Shown: one piece after another, positions 57,226-60,000 of the stretch | How positions within the stretch are numbered: position 1 is the first letter of the stretch | Layout: the number at the start of each line of letters is the position of its first letter | From: Cristatella mucedo | Taxonomy: Eukaryota > Bryozoa > Phylactolaemata > Cristatellidae | NCBI GenBank assembly: GCA_009760855.2 | Contig: WPIO01000164.1 | Coordinates: 492,001-552,000 of the forward strand | Direction of reading: 5' to 3' | Length of the DNA stretch: 60,000 nucleotides | The notes under the pieces: generated by a model | What the model was told of the DNA's origin: nothing | Databases searched by the model: none | What the model saw: the letters and a program-made list of their open reading frames with translations, nothing else | Made by a program: the position numbers and the translations under genes

Positions 57226-57387
57226 GTGCACAAGCCTGGGGCTGCTTATTCCAAGTACCATTTTTGAGGCACTTGATAATCGCATCGGAGTTTCCATCAG
57301 GATTAGCGTACCCAGCGTTGCATTGGTAAGTAATATTTCCGCCAGGTGAGAAGTCTCTGACCAGTAGGTAAGCGTTTTGAGGAATGC
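57226..57387 (-). CDS. Receptor exon 3: CCP/sushi module 1 (minus its first cysteine)
   Basis: A 162-nt phase 1-1 exon (acceptor ATTTTACAG, donor C|GTAAGT). The reading is G-IPQNAYLLVRDFSPGGN, then ITYQCNAGY, IIKC and GTWNKQPQAC: sushi hallmarks C2 with GY, C3, the tryptophan and C4. The first sushi cysteine is missing from this exon but is supplied by CSDPG at the end of the TSP1 exon; joining the two gives the typical sushi opening C.DPGIPQNA. A GTAAGT 63 nt upstream could suggest another small exon ending in T (which would make a TGC codon), but the TSP1 junction explains the missing cysteine better. One NIT glycosylation site. Confidence 0.85.
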
Positions 57388-57514
57388 CTGTAAAATATTC
57401 AGCTCGTCGCCGGACTATCATGGAGCCTATCAACTTTAATTTCAACTTACAGAAGTTTGCCATGCCAAAAAGAAGATTATTTATTTGCAGTCGTGCCGAT
57501 TAATTGGTTTTTCC

Positions 57515-57660
57515 CAGTGGGGAAGCCGCTTGGCTTGAAACAAGGTCAATGTGAATGTATTTGATGACCGAGGTCGTGGGCTCGAGCCCTATGGCAGGTA
57601 AAAAGCACCTGAATAGAGATTTAATTTCTCTTAGAACGGTATACAGATTAATTATATTAA
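57515..57660 (+). mobile_element. tRNA-derived SINE, partial
   Basis: CAAGGTCAATGTGAATGTATTTG, then CCGAGGTCGTGGGCTCGAGCCC (B-box) and a body with CTGAATAGAGATTTAATTTC. Located in the short intron between the TSP1 and CCP1 exons. Confidence 0.6.
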
Positions 57661-57675
57661 TATATTAAATATTAC

Positions 57676-57825
57676 CAGGATCAGAGCAGCAAGACTCGAT
57701 ATCCACGGGTGAATCATAGCAGTGTAGCCCACGGCATTCGTACAGCCCGTAATTGCAACTTCTGGTACGCTGCCGTGAGCCAGACGAACGGCAGTCTGAC
57801 CATTGCGACCATTCGCTCCAAGAAA
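57676..57825 (-). CDS. Receptor exon 2: thrombospondin type 1 repeat (TSP1)
   Basis: A 150-nt phase 1-1 exon with acceptor CTATTTTTCAG and donor G|GTAATA. It begins V-S-WSEWSQWSDC, the tryptophan ladder that defines TSP1 repeats, followed by the arginine layer SGSRQRTRSC and then cysteines in NYGLYEC, RGLHC and ESC. TSP1 domains are about 50-60 residues, stabilised by three disulphides and stacked W/R pairs, and often carry C-mannose on such tryptophans. Only one cysteine precedes the glycine turn (DCRSSG instead of C..CG). The final CSDPG of the exon is the first cysteine and the DPG signature of the following sushi module, so the exon boundary sits a few residues inside CCP1. Confidence 0.85.
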
Positions 57826-57989
57826 CTGAAAAATAGCAAATTCTTCAATAAATTGCGTAATCTTTTAAGAAATTTTGAATTGCCTCGTAATAGATACTAC
57901 AAAAAGTTCGGCATTTTCAGATAGTACATTGGTTTCTTCGGCAACTGTCGCTCTAAAATTAAATCAATTATAAATATCGTGGTATTTAC

Positions 57990-58208
57990 CATTAAATAGC
58001 CCACCATCCAGTAAGCAAAACGTTGGTTGCATGGCATTGCAGTCTGTCATTATATGCGTGCCATTACTCGACCACGCTGGGCATACACTCTTTGAACCAG
58101 GAAATCCGCTCTCGGGTCTTTCCGATGCAAAATCGAATCCACCACCTCTTTCCATAAACAAAAAAGCAAAATTCATCATTTTTCTGGAAACTGCATATCT
58201 GATAACAA
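57990..58208 (-). CDS. Receptor exon 1 (first traced): cysteine-containing segment, possibly C-terminal half of a C-type-lectin-like domain
   Basis: Open for 219 nt between a pyrimidine-rich acceptor (TTCCTCTGTTACGGCAG) and a GTAAAT donor, phase 1 at both ends, joining the TSP1 exon as codon G|TT. The translation contains SVCPAWSSNGTHIMTDC followed by NAMQPTFC. The spacing C...NG...DC....P.FC, preceded by an ERPESG stretch, loosely matches the last third of C-type-lectin-like domains (EPNN...C...GKWND..C....PFIC). The lectin reading is inference only: the calcium-binding EPN/WND residues are not conserved. One N-glycosylation site (NGT) is visible. An upstream exon must supply the first base of codon 1 and the N-terminal half of any such domain; none was found before 60 kb. 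An alternative acceptor 22 nt further in (GATATGCAG) would also keep phase 1. Confidence 0.5.
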
Positions 58209-58824
58209 CTGCCGTAACAGAGGAAAATGACCTGGAACTCCAAAATTGCTAGAAATCGTAATCAGCTAGCACTTAACAAACTAGCGTGGATGTGAAGCAC
58301 TTTATGAATACGGACGCAGAATCCACCTAAAATGTAAAGACCCGAGCTTATAGAAGTGGTTCTTGACGGAACCTTGAAGACCACGCCCATGCAAGTTAGA
58401 TGCATTTTATATTTTAAGGAATCTCAAATTAATTTTGCTGTTAAACGTATTGCTCTGTAAACTTCACAGAATTTCTTGTCCATTTTAGTCTTCGACGAGC
58501 CAAATATTTAGCTTATTTGATTGAAAAACTTGGTCAATACACGTCTTGGAAGATTGCCTTTCAAGAGACAGACAATCTCTACATAAAATTCAGTTGTTAC
58601 CGTTGAAATATTAAAAATATTAAAAATAGTCACCATTTTTCAAGACATTTTTTACCAGAAGTAGTAAATCAAAACTCACTAAAATGACCTTCAGAGAAAA
58701 TAAGGCCCAAGGGGCGGTATTTGACCAGTGAACTTTGTAAACAAAAGCTACATAACCCTAACCGGACAGCGGTCCTAAAGTCAAGGTTCCGACCAAGAGT
58801 TAAAACAATTCAAAAGTGTATCCC
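58209..58824. other. Unassigned sequence upstream of the first traced receptor exon
   Basis: Expected to hold, or lead to, the 5' exons; no signal peptide or partner half-domain was recognised. Confidence 0.35.
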
Positions 58825-58965
58825 GCTCTGGCATGGCCAAATAGTTAAGGTGCTTGCCTCGACCAAGGTCAAGGTGAATGTATTTAGTCACCGAGGTCGC
58901 AGGTGCGAGCTCTGCGGCTCATGCCAAGCGCCTGTAGCGATCTTAAAGTGAGAGCGTGTACCTCA
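58825..58965 (+). mobile_element. tRNA-derived SINE, 5' part with both promoter boxes
   Basis: TGGCCAAATAGTTAAGGTG resembles the A-box of Ser/Leu tRNAs (TGGCCGAGTGGTTAAGGCG), and GAGGTCGCAGGTGCGAGCTC is a B-box-like block about 50 nt downstream. An extra GACCAAGGTCAAGGTGAATG segment between the boxes argues against a functional tRNA. Confidence 0.65.
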
Positions 58966-59237
58966 GACTATGGCAGTGCCGTTGATTAACTGTAACTTCG
59001 CGCCGGTATTAAGCTGGGGGCCCACGATCTTGGCTAGCGAATCAGAGAGCCGTGTTCCAGCTACTAGGCACGAGCCAAGACGCTGGCCGATTGGAGCTCA
59101 GCCCTCCTAAACCACAGACGACAGCCAACTCCAGCTAGCATTCAGGTCTGAACTTGATGGAATAACTACACGTTGCTGAATACGATTAGGTACAAGTGCC
59201 CCAAGTCGTTTTCTTTTTAGCATTAACAAAAATAGTG
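58966..59237. other. Unassigned sequence
   Basis: Nothing recognised. Confidence 0.4.
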
Positions 59238-60000
59238 ATGCGTTTGATAAAGAGCCCTCAGAGAACTTAATCTCTTTCTAGGCGATTGACATTTGCTGCA
59301 AATGAAACACGATCAAATGGTGAGTGGTATGATGCTTAATAAACATCATGAATAGCATGGTTAGGGGTGACATGCGCAGGGTCAGCATGCAAGTGTGGTT
59401 GGTGGCATCATGCTAAGTGTCAGCACGCATAAGCATCTGAAGGACAAATCTCACGGACCTACTTAATGCTGTCCTAGATAGGTGTTTTCTTCTTAAATGT
59501 GGTCAAGTCGGGGATATTATGATGCAAGTCGGGAGTGAATTGCAGGCTTTGGGAGCATACAAACTAAATGCACGGTCTTCAAAGTATTTGAGGTTTGTAC
59601 AAGGTATTGGTAAACTGCTAGATTCCGAAAAGAGGGTGGTACCATGCTGGGCCTGGTGGGGAAGTAGAGCTGATTAACAGGCTGGGGCCAAAGAACGAAG
59701 GGACCTAAATATGAGCACAAAATCATGAAGTCGATCCGTTGCTTTACTGGTAGCCAGTGAAGGTCGGCGAGAAGTGGTGTGATGCGGAAACGGCGACGCT
59801 CGCGACAGACAAGCCTAGCTTCAGAGTTTCACACCAGCCGTAATCGCCTGATTGCACATGCCAGTAAGCCAGCAAGCAGTGAGCTACAGCGGTCAAGACG
59901 GGATGTCACGAATGCATGGTCCAACTTAGTCGTGGTATCCTTTTCTAAATAAGTTCGAATTTTAGCAATGCTACGTAGCTGAAAGTAGGCAGACTTGACT
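59238..60000 (-). mobile_element. LINE-A copy, runs off the window
   Basis: Hairpin at 59245-59290, 3' UTR, and C-terminal ORF2 (59500-59960) with GATGTCACGAATGCATGGTC. Frameshifted. Confidence 0.85.

Larger units (their letters stand above)
28743..58208 (-). other. Gene model: TSP1-CCP(x6)-FN3 single-pass membrane receptor, 11 exons traced, 5' end missing
   Basis: Eleven minus-strand exons with GT/AG borders join into one uninterrupted frame totalling 2297 nt (2 nt completing a codon from an unseen upstream exon, then 765 codons including the stop). Order: possible CTLD end, TSP1, CCP1-CCP6, FN3-like, glycosylated juxtamembrane region, transmembrane helix, short tail. Intron phases are 1 throughout the TSP1 and CCP part, then 0 on both sides of the first FN3 exon, then 1 (or 2) before the transmembrane exon. 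CCP modules are separated by only four or five residues (for example CARVTC, CQMALC, CKVISC, CARITC across the junctions), which is normal for tandem sushi repeats and supports the exon chain. Known family behaviour: CCP/TSP1 membrane proteins act in cell adhesion or innate recognition. The specific ligand cannot be inferred. The start codon and signal peptide are not visible, and exons lacking clear motifs may have been missed in the large repeat-filled introns. Confidence 0.8.

Noticed and set aside
57388-57460. An extra exon ending at GTAAGT (57450) supplying Cys 1 of CCP1
   Set aside because: It would leave a 63-nt intron with no recognisable acceptor upstream, while the TSP1 exon already provides CSDPG.
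58825-58965. A genuine tRNA gene
   Set aside because: Box A and box B are recognisable, but the intervening sequence cannot form anticodon and D arms as written and similar pieces recur across the window, so a SINE is more likely.
1-60000. CRISPR arrays, operons, phage or integrated viral genes
   Set aside because: The repeated units are dispersed LINE/SINE ends rather than regularly spaced short repeats. No long contiguous genes, capsid, gag or envelope-like sequences were recognised.

Overview
This window is nuclear DNA of an animal, not of a microbe. Coding sequence is broken into short exons with GT/AG borders, domains are metazoan extracellular modules (TSP1, CCP/sushi, FN3-like), and more than half of the sequence is LINE, SINE and hAT-type transposon debris. 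Base composition is moderately AT-rich. I cannot name the phylum: there is no vertebrate signature, and a sponge, cnidarian or lophotrochozoan host would all fit.

The main gene lies on the minus strand from about 58.2 kb down to 28.7 kb. I traced eleven exons by hand (57990-58208, 57676-57825, 57226-57387, 53459-53665, 46683-46904, 45450-45644, 45173-45361, 40000-40205, 37611-37913, 32579-32879, 28743-28885). They join in one open frame of about 765 codons. The domain order is: a cysteine-containing segment that may be the end of a C-type-lectin-like domain, one TSP1 repeat, six consecutive CCP/sushi modules, an FN3-like module split by an intron, an N-glycosylated juxtamembrane region, one transmembrane helix, a short tail and a stop. 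Introns among the TSP1/CCP exons are all phase 1, the classic signature of shuffled modules. The N-terminus (signal peptide, start codon) is not found and probably lies beyond the right edge. Two further minus-strand exons downstream (26234-26496 and 21054-21264, the latter a putative cytoplasmic tail with an ITIM-like tyrosine motif) may belong to a paralogue or to an alternative membrane-proximal end.

The rest is dominated by two non-LTR retrotransposon families. LINE-A (L2/CR1-like; APE-type endonuclease remnant, RT with YADD) has a 3' end that folds as a hairpin (AAAGCGCC ... GGGCGCTTT) followed by an (ATT)n tail; I counted roughly 27 such 3' ends, in both orientations, often nested. LINE-B (related RT, different 3' end) ends in a CCCACA/TGTGG hairpin with an (ATTAC)n-like tail. 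A tRNA-derived SINE family is scattered through the window. Two hAT-superfamily DNA transposons are present: a 2.6-kb element with perfect 8-bp target duplication and a decayed transposase (41301-43907) lying in an intron of the receptor gene, and a 186-bp non-autonomous element (13636-13821) that looks like the SPIN group.

Layout: 0-3 kb LINE-A copies; 3-5 kb unassigned; 5-10.5 kb LINE-A/B; 10.5-11.8 kb unassigned; 11.8-20.4 kb dense LINE-A cluster with the SPIN-like element; 20.4-22.8 kb mostly unique sequence with the tail exon; 22.8-27.6 kb nested LINE-A/B and the 26.2-kb exon; 28.7-58.2 kb receptor gene with repeat-filled introns; 58.2-60 kb unassigned sequence, a SINE and a LINE-A copy. 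No rRNA, tRNA gene, CRISPR array or intact transposon ORF set was found.
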